9,260 bases of DNA from Chloroflexota bacterium (GCA_013694795.1 JACDBS010000130.1:1-9260); one strand, 5' to 3'. Positions 1-6,994 are shown, counted from the stretch's first letter. The notes: generated by a model not told the origin, from the sequence alone. Made by a program: numbers and translations.

Positions 1-21
1 GTGGGCGTCCTGGACGCCCAC
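1..21. other. Perfect 8-bp hairpin at the left window edge
   Basis: GTGGGCGT (1-8) and ACGCCCAC (14-21) are perfect inverted arms around a 5-nt loop. The hairpin lies 22 nt beyond the stop of the minus-strand Mur ligase gene, so it could contribute to transcription termination on that strand. The base run that would follow it lies outside the window, so a U-tract cannot be checked. It also falls inside the probable coding end of the converging gene and may be incidental. Confidence 0.3.
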
Positions 22-42
22 GAGATCGACTTCGAAGCCTGA
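1..42 (+). CDS. C-terminal end of an unidentified plus-strand gene (partial)
   Basis: From the first base the frame reads 13 sense codons (VGVLDAHEIDFEA) and then TGA. Twelve of the 13 codons end in G or C, as in the confident genes here, which supports real coding. The stop TGA at 40-42 abuts the stop of the minus-strand Mur ligase at 43-45, so the two genes would converge with no gap, and the joint stops lie in the palindrome CCTGATCAGG (38-47). Too little is visible to name a product. The tract is short enough that it could also be open by chance. Confidence 0.4.
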   Translation: MGVLDAHEIDFEA

Positions 43-1620
43 TCAGGAGCCGATGAGGGCCTGGAGCCGATCGGGTCCCACCGGGCGATAGCCGGCGCCC
101 TCCAGCCACGCGAAGAGTTCCGCGCGCTGAACATGCGCCATCACGGCGCACACGTCGCCGCGCTCCGCCCGACCGAGTAGGGCCTGAAGCGCCTCCAGCT
201 CGGTGCCATGCGCGTCGATCTCGCCGCTGTAGCCGCCCTCCCGCGCGCCGGCGCGAAGCAGCTCGTTCATCTCCGCCAGCTCGCGACCCCGAAGATAGTG
301 GCGCTTCTCGGCGATGACGAGATCATCGGCCGACGCGGCGATGATTCCCAGGCGGTGCAGGATCTCATCGGTCCGATCTCCCGCCGTGCCGAAGCCGAGA
401 CGCACCCGATGGCGGCCTGCCACCGAACGGGCCACGTCCATCAGGCCGACCATGCCGGCCTCGTTGTGGGCGAAATCGATCAGCGCGAAGATCCCGCCCT
501 TCTCGTACAGGTTGAGCCGCCCTGGGTTGGTGCTGGCGTCCAGCGCGAACGTGCGCAGTCCCCTGTTGATCTGGCGCGTCGTCAGCCCCAACGCGTCGCA
601 GGCGGCAGCGGCGGCCAGCGCGTTGGCAATGTTGTAGCGGGAGAGACCAGCGAACGTCACCGGCAGCGTCGCCGCCTCCACCATGTGCCGAGGCCGCCGC
701 CCGGCAGCGCGCAGGACAATCCAGCCGTCCTCCAGCAGCGCGGCCCGCCCTCCCGAGTCGAGTGCCTCCTCGGCCGGAGCGGTCCGGCCCTCCATGCTGA
801 AGGCATACAGATTGGCTCGTGTCGCACTGCGCATGGCCCACACGCGCGGGTCATCCGCGTTCAGCACGGCCCAGCCCGTGCGCCTCGTGATGCGCACCAC
901 GGTGCCCTTCACCTCCGCCAGCTCGTCGAGAGTGTCGATCCCCTGAAGGCCAAGGTGGTCGGCGCTCACGTTGGTGACGACGCCCACGTCATTGGCCGCA
1001 TAGCCGATGCCGCGCAGCAGGATCCCACCGCGCGCGGTCTCGAGCACGGCGAGGTCCAGGCCCGGCTCGGCCAGGATCCGCCCCGCTCCGCCATAGCCCG
1101 TCCAGTCCCCCGCCTCGACCAGCTCGCCGCGGATGTAGATGCCGTCCGAGTTGGTCATGCCGACCATGCGACCGGCGGTCGTGCAGACGTGCGCGATGAG
1201 GCGCGTGGTCGTGCTCTTCCCGTTCGTGCCGGTCACGGCCACGATCGGGATGCGCGGCTTCGGCAGGTTGGGAAGCGGACCAAGGGCGACCGCGCGGAGG
1301 CCGCTCAGCTCCCGCCGGTCCGTGGAGCGCCCCAGAGCCAGCCGCGCGGCGGCCGCGCCCACCGACTGGGAGATGGTGCGTCGCCGCCACGGAAAGGCGA
1401 TCGCGGTCCGCAGGCCGTCGACCGAATGGCGAGTGACGATCCGCGGCTCCGGCAGCCCGAGGGCGACCTGCAGGCGACGGACGGCGAGGGATGCGCGCGC
1501 GGCTGCCTCGGCAGCGGTGCCTGGCTCCGTCCCCGCGAACTCAAGCTTCACGGCCGGACGGGTGAAGAAGCGGTTCGGCCCGTCCAGCACGCGGAGCTCC
1601 CGTAGCTCAAGGTCGGACAT
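43..1620 (-). CDS. Mur ligase family protein, cyanophycin synthetase-like without an ATP-grasp domain
   Basis: A 525-aa ATP-dependent amide ligase of the Mur/CphA/FolC superfamily; such enzymes activate a carboxylate as acyl-phosphate and join it to an amine. Residues 1-100 begin ELRVLDGPNRFF, resembling the start of the cyanophycin synthetase N-domain. The Mur ligase P-loop GTNGKST (131-137, Lys135) follows directly, then ETARGGILLRG (Glu194), NVSADHLGL (Asp221, His222), NADDP, and C-terminal NPGRLNLYE and DFAHN motifs. The ATP-grasp domain that sits between the N- and Mur domains of CphA is absent, so it is not a complete CphA and the substrate is unknown. The start at 1620 is chosen because the N-domain begins there and a TATACT hexamer lies 7 nt upstream. 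The open frame extends 46 codons further, to 1758, but that extension runs into the divergent peptidase gene. Family assignment is firm; function is open. Confidence 0.87.
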   Translation of the reverse strand: MSDLELRELRVLDGPNRFFTRPAVKLEFAGTEPGTAAEAAARASLAVRRLQVALGLPEPRIVTRHSVDGLRTAIAFPWRRRTISQSVGAAAARLALGRSTDRRELSGLRAVALGPLPNLPKPRIPIVAVTGTNGKSTTTRLIAHVCTTAGRMVGMTNSDGIYIRGELVEAGDWTGYGGAGRILAEPGLDLAVLETARGGILLRGIGYAANDVGVVTNVSADHLGLQGIDTLDELAEVKGTVVRITRRTGWAVLNADDPRVWAMRSATRANLYAFSMEGRTAPAEEALDSGGRAALLEDGWIVLRAAGRRPRHMVEAATLPVTFAGLSRYNIANALAAAAACDALGLTTRQINRGLRTFALDASTNPGRLNLYEKGGIFALIDFAHNEAGMVGLMDVARSVAGRHRVRLGFGTAGDRTDEILHRLGIIAASADDLVIAEKRHYLRGRELAEMNELLRAGAREGGYSGEIDAHGTELEALQALLGRAERGDVCAVMAHVQRAELFAWLEGAGYRPVGPDRLQALIGS

Positions 1621-1627
1621 GCGCGTG

Positions 1628-1635
1628 AGTATATT
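1628..1635. promoter_or_regulatory. Overlapping divergent -10 elements of two leaderless promoters
   Basis: AGTATATT contains two -10 hexamers. TATATT (1630-1635, plus) ends 7 nt before the ATG at 1643. TATACT (1633-1628, minus) ends 7 nt before the ATG at 1620. The hexamers share four base pairs. In each direction the predicted transcript begins at or one base before the A of ATG, the layout of leaderless genes. No good Shine-Dalgarno sequence precedes either start, and -35 matches are weak (TTCATG on the minus strand at 17 bp). Confidence 0.65.
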
Positions 1636-1642
1636 GATGGGC

Positions 1643-2806
1643 ATGCCTGACATGAACGCGCTGCACGGCATCGTCGGCGCGCGCCGGCCGCGGTTCCTCG
1701 CCGAGCTGGAGACACTCGTCAACATCGACTGCGGCTCGTACACCCCGGCAGGCGTCAACCAGGTCGCCGACTTCGTGACAGATGCGCTGCGCGAGCTGGG
1801 CGCCCAGGTCGAGCGCGTGCCGCACGTGCCCTCCGACGCGCGTCAGCTGGGTGACGTCGTCATCGGCCGGCTGACCGGCGACGGCCCGCGCCTGCTGCTC
1901 ATCGGCCACATGGATACCGTCTTTGATGAAGGGACGGCCGCCGAGCGGCCGTATCGGTCCGATGGCGAACGTGCCTTCGGTCCCGGCGTGACCGACATGA
2001 AGGCCGGCCTCCTGGCGGGCATCCACGCCATCGCCGCCCTGCACCAGGCCGGCACGCGACCCTCCATCACTTTCGTGGCCAACCCCGATGAGGAGATTGG
2101 CTCTTTGTTCAGCACGTCGTTCATTCGAAACCTCGCTCCTCAGCACGACGTGGCCCTTGTGCTGGAGTGCGCGCGCGCGAACGGGGATATCGTCAGCAGC
2201 CGCAAGGGCATCGCGGATTACCACCTCTCGCTCGTGGGGCGAGCGGCACACGCCGGCGTCGAGCCGGAGAAGGGGCGGTCCGCCATCCTCGAGGCGGCGC
2301 ACCTCACGCTGGCGCTCCACGCGCTCAACGGCCGATGGTCGACCGTCACCGTCAATGCCGGCGTCATCAGCGGCGGCACACGGCCGAACGTCGTCGCGGA
2401 GCGCTGCGAGCTGGAGGTCGACCTGCGAGCGACAGACCTCGACGCCTTCAATGCCGCCGCCGCCGAGGTGGAGCGCCTGGTCGCCTCGCCCACGGTCGAC
2501 GGCGTGGAGGTGACCCTCCGGCGCAGCGCGGGACATCCGCCCATGGAGAAGACCGATGCATCGGCGCGGCTGGTCGAGCTGGCCGTGTCCATTGCCGGCG
2601 AGCTTGGCTTCTCGCTCACCGACGCGGCCACCGGCGGGGCGTCGGACGCGAACACCTGCGCGGCGCTGGGGGTACCCACGCTGGACGGGCTGGGGCCCGT
2701 CGGCGGAGACGACCACTCGGTGGACGAGTGGCTGGACCTCGCGAGCGTGGTGCCACGCACGACGCTGCTGGCGGGTCTCGTGGCGCGCATGGGCCAGGCG
2801 CTGTAG
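1643..2806 (+). CDS. M20 family zinc metallopeptidase (glutamate carboxypeptidase/CPG2-like)
   Basis: A 387-aa di-zinc exopeptidase or amidohydrolase. Visible active-site residues are His89 and Asp91 in GHMDTV, bridging Asp118 in GVTDMKAG, the general base Glu150 and zinc ligand Glu151 in PDEEIGS, Glu175 in LECAR and His358 in GGDDHS. The His-Asp and Glu-Glu spacings match those of Pseudomonas carboxypeptidase G2. Residues of about 185-295 are the lid/dimerisation domain, with GRAAHAGVEPEKG. CPG2-type enzymes remove C-terminal glutamate or similar residues from peptides and folates; the substrate here is unknown. No signal peptide is seen, so it is probably cytoplasmic. The start at 1643 is preferred because TATATT lies exactly 7 nt upstream; in-frame ATGs at 1619, 1637 and 1652 are alternatives. 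It is divergent from the Mur ligase and shares its promoter region, hinting at a linked role. Confidence 0.88.
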   Translation: MPDMNALHGIVGARRPRFLAELETLVNIDCGSYTPAGVNQVADFVTDALRELGAQVERVPHVPSDARQLGDVVIGRLTGDGPRLLLIGHMDTVFDEGTAAERPYRSDGERAFGPGVTDMKAGLLAGIHAIAALHQAGTRPSITFVANPDEEIGSLFSTSFIRNLAPQHDVALVLECARANGDIVSSRKGIADYHLSLVGRAAHAGVEPEKGRSAILEAAHLTLALHALNGRWSTVTVNAGVISGGTRPNVVAERCELEVDLRATDLDAFNAAAAEVERLVASPTVDGVEVTLRRSAGHPPMEKTDASARLVELAVSIAGELGFSLTDAATGGASDANTCAALGVPTLDGLGPVGGDDHSVDEWLDLASVVPRTTLLAGLVARMGQAL

Positions 2807-2810
2807 GCGG

Positions 2811-2829
2811 ATCGCAGGGTGGATGCGAT
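2811..2829. other. Hairpin just after the M20 peptidase stop
   Basis: ATCGCA (2811-2816) and TGCGAT (2824-2829) form a perfect 6-bp stem around a 7-nt loop, starting 5 nt after the peptidase stop and 39 nt before the -10 of the next operon. There is no U-tract after it, so it is a weak terminator candidate. It could equally be an operator upstream of the thioesterase promoter. Confidence 0.3.
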
Positions 2830-2844
2830 ATGCGTTCGCCGGGA

Positions 2845-2873
2845 CTGGCAGCCACCGAACGCTCCGCTAGAAT
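2845..2873 (+). promoter_or_regulatory. Probable promoter of the bkd operon
   Basis: CTGGCA (2845-2850) matches four of six bases of the -35 consensus and is separated by 17 bp from TAGAAT (2868-2873), which matches five of six -10 bases. The predicted transcript starts around 2880, within a few bases of the thioesterase GTG at 2883, so the mRNA would be leaderless or nearly so. This is the only good promoter found between the peptidase and the E1/E2/E3 genes. Confidence 0.6.
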
Positions 2874-2882
2874 GGCCCTCCC

Positions 2883-3302
2883 GTGACCGATGACTACCGC
2901 CACCGCACGTCGCTGGAGGTGCGCTTTCGTGACATCGATGCCTTCGGGCACGTGAACAACGCCGTCTTCTTGAGCTACGCGGAGCAGGCGCGCATCCGCT
3001 ACCTGCTCGACGTGCTGCAACCCGAAACCGGCTTCGACCGGCTGCCGCTCATCCTCGCCCGCGTCGAGCTCGACTTTCGCTCGCCCATCGAATTCGGGGA
3101 GCAGGTGACAGTCGCCACGCGCGTGGACCGGGTCGGTCGCTCGAGCTTCGCCATGGGACATCGCATGACCGCAGGTCCCGACGACCGCCTGGTCGGCGAC
3201 GCTCAGACGGTGATCGTCACCTACGACTACGCCGCCGCGGCGCCCATGCCGGTGCCGAACGAGTGGCGCCAACGGTTCGATGCGCACGAAGGACGAACCT
3301 AG
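2883..3302 (+). CDS. 4-hydroxybenzoyl-CoA thioesterase-like (hotdog fold) acyl-CoA thioesterase
   Basis: A 139-aa single hotdog-domain protein of the YbgC/FadM/4HBT type, full length for the family, which hydrolyses acyl-CoA to free acid and CoA. The signature RFRDIDAFGHVNNAVFLSYAE is present in residues 14-34, with the catalytic aspartate at Asp19 and the GHVNN helix start at 22-26. The hydrophobic strands follow through about residue 118. The GTG start at 2883 fits both the domain start and the promoter 9 nt upstream. The stop lies 4 nt before the E3 start, so the genes are almost certainly cotranscribed. By context it may act on branched-chain or short acyl-CoAs made by the dehydrogenase complex. 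That is inference: sequence alone does not fix hotdog thioesterase substrates. Confidence 0.85.
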   Translation: MTDDYRHRTSLEVRFRDIDAFGHVNNAVFLSYAEQARIRYLLDVLQPETGFDRLPLILARVELDFRSPIEFGEQVTVATRVDRVGRSSFAMGHRMTAGPDDRLVGDAQTVIVTYDYAAAAPMPVPNEWRQRFDAHEGRT

Positions 3303-3306
3303 ACAC

Positions 3307-4725
3307 ATGGCCGAACAGCAACGATTCGACCTGCTCATCCTGGGCGGAGGCATGAGTTACGTGGGCGCCATCCGCGCCGCGCAGCTGGGCCTCTCGGTTG
3401 GGCTCGTCGAGCGCGACAGGCTGGGCGGGACGTGCCTGAACCGCGGCTGCATCCCATCGAAGGCGCTCCTCGAGACCGCCGACCTCCTCCACCGCGTGAC
3501 CGAGCAGGGCGGCGAGTTCGGCCTCGCCGGCCACGAAGGGGTCAGCCTCGACTACCCCGCCCTCGCGAAGCGGCGCGACGCCGTCATCGACAAGCACGTC
3601 AGCGGCGTCGAGTTCCTCATGAAGAAGAACAAGGTGACCGTCCTGCACGGCAACGGCGTCCTCAGCGGCCCCACCAGCCTCCGCGTCTCAGGGGGAGAGT
3701 CGGGCGACCTCGAGGCCGGCGCCGATCACCTCATCCTGGCCACGGGCAGCGCGCCGCGCTCGCTCACCGGCCTCGAACCCGACGGCCGACGCATCATCAC
3801 CTCGGACGAGGCACTGACCCGCGGCGACGTACCGGGGCGGGTGACCATCGTCGGGGCCGGCGCCATCGGCGTCGAGTGGGCCAGCATGTACCGCGACTTC
3901 GGGGCGGAGGTGACACTCGTCGAGTTCGCCGACCGCATCGTGCCGCTCGAGGATCCGGAGATCAGCAAGGAGCTGGCGCGCATTTTCAAGAAGCGCGGGA
4001 TGGCCATCCACACGGCCTCGACCATCGATCCCGAGACGATCAGCACAAGCGAGAACGAAGTCAGCTTCCAGGTCGCGACGAATGACGGCGCCAGGCGCAC
4101 CGACGTGACCGGGGACGTCATTCTGGTCGCGGTCGGTCGGCGACCGCTCACCGAGGACATCGGGCTGGAAAGCCTTGAAGGCGTCACCCTCGACCGTGGC
4201 TACGTGAAGGTGGACGAGTTCATGCGCACCGGCGCGAAGGGCATGTACGCCATCGGTGACATCGTCCCCGGCTACGCCCTGGCGCATGTGGCCAGTCACG
4301 AGGCGGTCGTGGCGGTCGAGCACCTTGCCGGCCACGATCCCGCCCCGGTCAGGATGGACCTCATGCCGCGCGTCACGTTCTGCCGCCCGCAGATCGCCTC
4401 GGTGGGGTTGAGCGAGGAGGAGGCCACGGCGGCCGGCCACGAGATCAAGATCGGCTCGTTCCCCTTCCGCGCGCTGGGAAAGGCGACGATCGTGGGCGAA
4501 ATCGACGGCTTCGCGAAGCTCATCGCCGATGCGGACAGCGGCATCATGCTGGGCGCCCACATCATCGGCCCCCACGCGGGCGACCTCCTGGCCGAGCCGA
4601 CATTGGCCATGCTGGTCGAGGGCACCGCCGCCGAGATCGCGATGAGCGTGCACGCCCATCCCACCCTGACCGAGGTCCTCGCCGAGGCCGCCCTGGCGGT
4701 CGACGGCGCGGCCATCCACGCATAG
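3307..4725 (+). CDS. lpdA: Dihydrolipoyl dehydrogenase (E3 of 2-oxoacid dehydrogenase complex)
   Basis: A 472-aa FAD-dependent pyridine nucleotide-disulfide oxidoreductase that reoxidises the dihydrolipoyl group of E2 and reduces NAD+. It has the redox disulfide Cys43/Cys48 in GGTCLNRGCIPSK, the NAD-binding loop VGAGAIGVEWAS, the second FAD motif MYAIGDIV, and the C-terminal dimer-interface motif HAHPTLTE with catalytic His451 and Glu456. Length is normal for the family. The N-terminal FAD loop reads GGGMSYVGAIRAA (13-25), one residue shorter than the usual GxGxxGY pattern. The start at 3307 follows the thioesterase stop by 4 nt; GAAGGA lies 13 nt upstream, a long spacing for a ribosome site. 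An in-frame ATG at 3280 would add nine residues and overlap the thioesterase. Immediate linkage to E1 and E2 assigns it to the branched-chain complex, though it may also serve others. Confidence 0.93.
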   Translation: MAEQQRFDLLILGGGMSYVGAIRAAQLGLSVGLVERDRLGGTCLNRGCIPSKALLETADLLHRVTEQGGEFGLAGHEGVSLDYPALAKRRDAVIDKHVSGVEFLMKKNKVTVLHGNGVLSGPTSLRVSGGESGDLEAGADHLILATGSAPRSLTGLEPDGRRIITSDEALTRGDVPGRVTIVGAGAIGVEWASMYRDFGAEVTLVEFADRIVPLEDPEISKELARIFKKRGMAIHTASTIDPETISTSENEVSFQVATNDGARRTDVTGDVILVAVGRRPLTEDIGLESLEGVTLDRGYVKVDEFMRTGAKGMYAIGDIVPGYALAHVASHEAVVAVEHLAGHDPAPVRMDLMPRVTFCRPQIASVGLSEEEATAAGHEIKIGSFPFRALGKATIVGEIDGFAKLIADADSGIMLGAHIIGPHAGDLLAEPTLAMLVEGTAAEIAMSVHAHPTLTEVLAEAALAVDGAAIHA

Positions 4726-4741
4726 AGGAGGGACGCCCCAG

Positions 4742-5803
4742 ATGGCCAGCACCGACACGCGGCCGCGCCACGCAGAGCTGGGCCTCGGCGATGCCGACGT
4801 GCTCGGCATGTATCGCGCAATGCTCCTCGCGCGTGCCGTCGACGAGCGCATGTGGCTCATGCAGCGTGCGGGCAAGATCGCCTTCATCATCTCGGGCCAG
4901 GGCCACGAGGGCGCTCAGGTGGCGACCTCGTGGCCAATGCGCAAGGGGACAGACTGGATGGCGCCGTACTATCGGTCCATCGCATCCGCCATGACCTTCG
5001 GCATGAGCGCCGAGGACATCATCACCGCCCATTTGGCAAAGGGTGACGATGTGAGCTCCGGCGGGCGACAGATGCCCGGCCATTATGGCGGCGCGCCGTA
5101 CAACATCATCTCGCTGAGCTCGCCGGTGGGAACGCAGGTCCTCCACGCGGTGGGCATCGCCATGGGCGCCTGGGTACGCGGCGACGACGTGGTCGCCATG
5201 ACGAGCTTCGGCGAGGGTACCGCGAACCAGGGCGAGATCCACGAGGCCATGAACTTCGCCGGCGTCCACAACCTGCCGGTGATCTTCGTGTGCGAGAACA
5301 ACGGCTACGCGATCAGCGTGCCGCTTGAGCGGCAGGTGGCCGGCGGATCGGTCGCCGCGCGAGCTGCCGGTTACGGGATGCCGGGCGTGGTGGTCGACGG
5401 GGGCGACGTGCTGGCGTGCTATGGCGCCGCCAAGGAGGCGCACGACCGCGCTAAGCGAGGAGAGGGTCCGACACTGATCGAGGCGCGCGTGGTACGCCTC
5501 ACCAGCCACTCCTCGGACGACGACCAGCGCCGTTATCGCGACCCGTCGGAGGTGGAAGCCCTCAAGGAGCGCGACCCGATCCCGATGTTCGCCAACGAGC
5601 TTCGGGCGAACGGCATCCTGACCGATGATGGTGAAGAGACCATGCGGGCGGAGGTCAAGGCCGAGGTGAACGAGGCATCGAAGCGTGCCGAGGCTCGGCC
5701 AGAGCCGACGCCGGACGACGCCCACGAGCGCGTCTACGCCGATCCGATCCCAGGTGGCGGGACGGCCGTTCCCCTCGCCCCGGTCGGCGGCGGAGGGCAG
5801 TGA
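4742..5803 (+). CDS. bkdAA: Branched-chain 2-oxoacid dehydrogenase E1 component, alpha subunit
   Basis: A 353-aa thiamine-diphosphate-binding subunit; with E1 beta it decarboxylates branched-chain 2-oxoacids and acylates the E2 lipoyl group. Visible features are RAVDERMW (31-38), YYRS (76-79), GGRQMPGH (107-114), and the ThDP/Mg motif FGEGTANQGEIHEAMNF ending in ENNGYAIS (Asn186/Asn187). The metal motif has GEG (157-159) instead of GDG, as in branched-chain E1 alpha proteins. RLTSHSSDDD (252-261) corresponds to the phosphorylation-loop region. Resemblance to Bacillus subtilis BkdAA is strong throughout. It is preceded by the clear ribosome site GAGGAGGG (4725-4732), 9 nt from the ATG, and starts 16 nt after the E3 stop. 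A Gly/Pro-rich tail of about 20 residues extends the C-terminus. Pyruvate or acetoin E1 is possible but less likely. Confidence 0.92.
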   Translation: MASTDTRPRHAELGLGDADVLGMYRAMLLARAVDERMWLMQRAGKIAFIISGQGHEGAQVATSWPMRKGTDWMAPYYRSIASAMTFGMSAEDIITAHLAKGDDVSSGGRQMPGHYGGAPYNIISLSSPVGTQVLHAVGIAMGAWVRGDDVVAMTSFGEGTANQGEIHEAMNFAGVHNLPVIFVCENNGYAISVPLERQVAGGSVAARAAGYGMPGVVVDGGDVLACYGAAKEAHDRAKRGEGPTLIEARVVRLTSHSSDDDQRRYRDPSEVEALKERDPIPMFANELRANGILTDDGEETMRAEVKAEVNEASKRAEARPEPTPDDAHERVYADPIPGGGTAVPLAPVGGGGQ

Positions 5804-5806
5804 CCG

Positions 5807-6793
5807 ATGGCCGAGCTCAATATCCTTGAAGCGATCCGCGCCGCCATGGACGAGGAGATGGAGCGCGACGAGCGCGTGATGATCCTGGGCGAGGACGTCG
5901 GCCGCAAGGGCGGGGTCTTCGGCGCCACCGAGGGCCTGTGGGCCAAGTACGGCGACAAGCGCGTGCTCGACACGCCGCTGAGCGAGGGCATGATCGCCGG
6001 CGCCGCCATGGGCGCCGCGGTCTACGGGCTGCGTCCCGTCGCGGAGATCCAGTTCGCCGACTTCGTGTATCCGGGCTTCAACCAGATCGTGTCCGAGATC
6101 AGCAGGATTCACTACCGATCCAACGGCACCTTCTCCGCGCCCATGGTCATCCGCATGCCGTACGGCGGGGGCGTTCACGGCGCCCTGTACCACTCGCAGT
6201 CGAACGAGGCCTACTTCACCCACACGGTGGGCCTCAAGATCGTGGCGCCCGGCACGCCTGCCGACGCGAAGGGCCTGCTCAAATCCTCGATCCGCGACCC
6301 CGATCCGGTGATGTTCTTCGAGCACAAGAAGACGTATCGGCTCTTCCGGGCCGAGGTGCCCGATGGGGACACCGTGGTGCCCATCGGCAAGGCAGTGGTC
6401 GCGCGCGAGGGGAAGGACCTGTCGATCTTCTGCTACGGCTTCATGCGCACCTGCGCGCTGGAGGCGGCCGAGACACTCGCCGGCGAGGACGGCGTGGAGG
6501 CCGAGGTGGTCGATCTGCGCACGCTTCGGCCGCTCGACCTCGAAACGATCCTCGCCTCGGTCGAGAAGACCGGCAAGGCGCTCGTGGTCCACGAGGCCAA
6601 CCGCTTCGGTGGCTTCGGCGCCGAGATCGCGGCCGAGATCAGCGAGAAGGCCTTCGAGCACCTCGATGGACCCGTCACCCGCCTGGCTGGACCCGAGGTC
6701 CCGGGCGTGCCCTTCCACCACGCGCTGGAGGACTGGTTCATGATCGGTCCACCCCGCATCGTGGACGCCGCTCGCAAGCTTGCTGCCTACTGA
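5807..6793 (+). CDS. bkdAB: Branched-chain 2-oxoacid dehydrogenase E1 component, beta subunit
   Basis: A 328-aa transketolase-like beta subunit that completes the E1 active site and binds E2. It has the N-terminal pyrimidine-binding domain (ILGEDVGRKGGVFGAT at 26-41, DTPLSEGMIAGAAMG, EIQFADF, RMPYGGGVHGALYHSQS) and a C-terminal transketolase domain from about residue 195 (VVDLRTLRPLD, KALVVHEANRFGGFGAE, RLAGPEVPGVPF). Length and motifs are close to those of Bacillus subtilis BkdAB. The start lies 3 nt after the E1 alpha stop, with GGAGGG about 10 nt upstream, so translation is probably coupled and the subunits are made in equal amounts. The GRKGGVF and YRSNG motifs favour the branched-chain class over pyruvate E1 beta. 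Confidence 0.92.
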   Translation: MAELNILEAIRAAMDEEMERDERVMILGEDVGRKGGVFGATEGLWAKYGDKRVLDTPLSEGMIAGAAMGAAVYGLRPVAEIQFADFVYPGFNQIVSEISRIHYRSNGTFSAPMVIRMPYGGGVHGALYHSQSNEAYFTHTVGLKIVAPGTPADAKGLLKSSIRDPDPVMFFEHKKTYRLFRAEVPDGDTVVPIGKAVVAREGKDLSIFCYGFMRTCALEAAETLAGEDGVEAEVVDLRTLRPLDLETILASVEKTGKALVVHEANRFGGFGAEIAAEISEKAFEHLDGPVTRLAGPEVPGVPFHHALEDWFMIGPPRIVDAARKLAAY

Positions 6794-6816
6794 CCGATGA
6801 CCTTCACCTGCCTGGC

Positions 6817-6994
6817 GCCGATACATCGTCGAACTGCGACACGGACCTTTGCTCGCGCGGCATTGCGCCGATACATCGGCCCTCCCGCCGCACGGAGGGC
6901 GCGTCCCGGCACCGCTTGTGCGGAGTCTGGGCCGATAGATCGGCATAGCGCGTCACGCATCGTGGCCCGAGTCGCGGATCGTCGATACATCGGC
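6817..6994. repeat. Large imperfect inverted repeat built from four 14-bp palindromes
   Basis: Four copies of GCCGATACATCGGC, a 6-bp inverted repeat with 2-nt centre, lie at 6817-6830 (GTC end), 6867-6880 (perfect arms), 6931-6944 (centre AG, perfect arms) and 6981-6994 (GTC start). Start-to-start distances are 50, 64 and 50. The flanks are related in inverted orientation. The first 31 bases (6817-6847) match the reverse complement of the last 31 (6994-6964) at 24 positions. From the second copy inward, 21 of 28 bases match the reverse complement of the third-copy side. The whole is a dyad centred near 6905. It could be a cluster of operators, a long RNA stem-loop controlling E2 expression, or a REP/MITE-like insertion. 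I cannot tell which from sequence alone. Confidence 0.8.
6879..6900. repeat. Hairpin at the centre of the palindrome array
   Basis: GCCCTCC (6879-6885) and GGAGGGC (6894-6900) form a perfect 7-bp stem with an 8-nt loop, overlapping the last two bases of the second palindrome copy. A second small stem, CCGC-TTGT-GCGG (6912-6923), follows. Neither has a U-tract, so simple intrinsic termination is unlikely. They could still pause or partly terminate transcription ahead of E2. Confidence 0.45.

Noticed and set aside
1139..1642. Upstream extension of the M20 peptidase frame
   Set aside because: It is antisense to the Mur ligase and does not resemble the peptidase N-terminus, which starts near 1643.
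1621..1758. N-terminal extension of the Mur ligase to an ATG at 1758
   Set aside because: It would overlap the M20 coding start, and the added residues lack family similarity. The domain begins at 1620, which has a -10 element at the right distance.
4562..6946. Very long open frame on the minus strand opposite E3, E1 alpha and E1 beta
   Set aside because: It is antisense to three confidently identified genes, has low-complexity His/Arg/Gly/Val composition, and arises from the strong G/C third-position bias of the real genes.
6817..6994. CRISPR-like array, with short repeats separated by 36, 50 and 36 nt
   Set aside because: The 14-bp repeats are too short, and the spacers are unequal and related to each other in inverted orientation. 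No cas gene is nearby.
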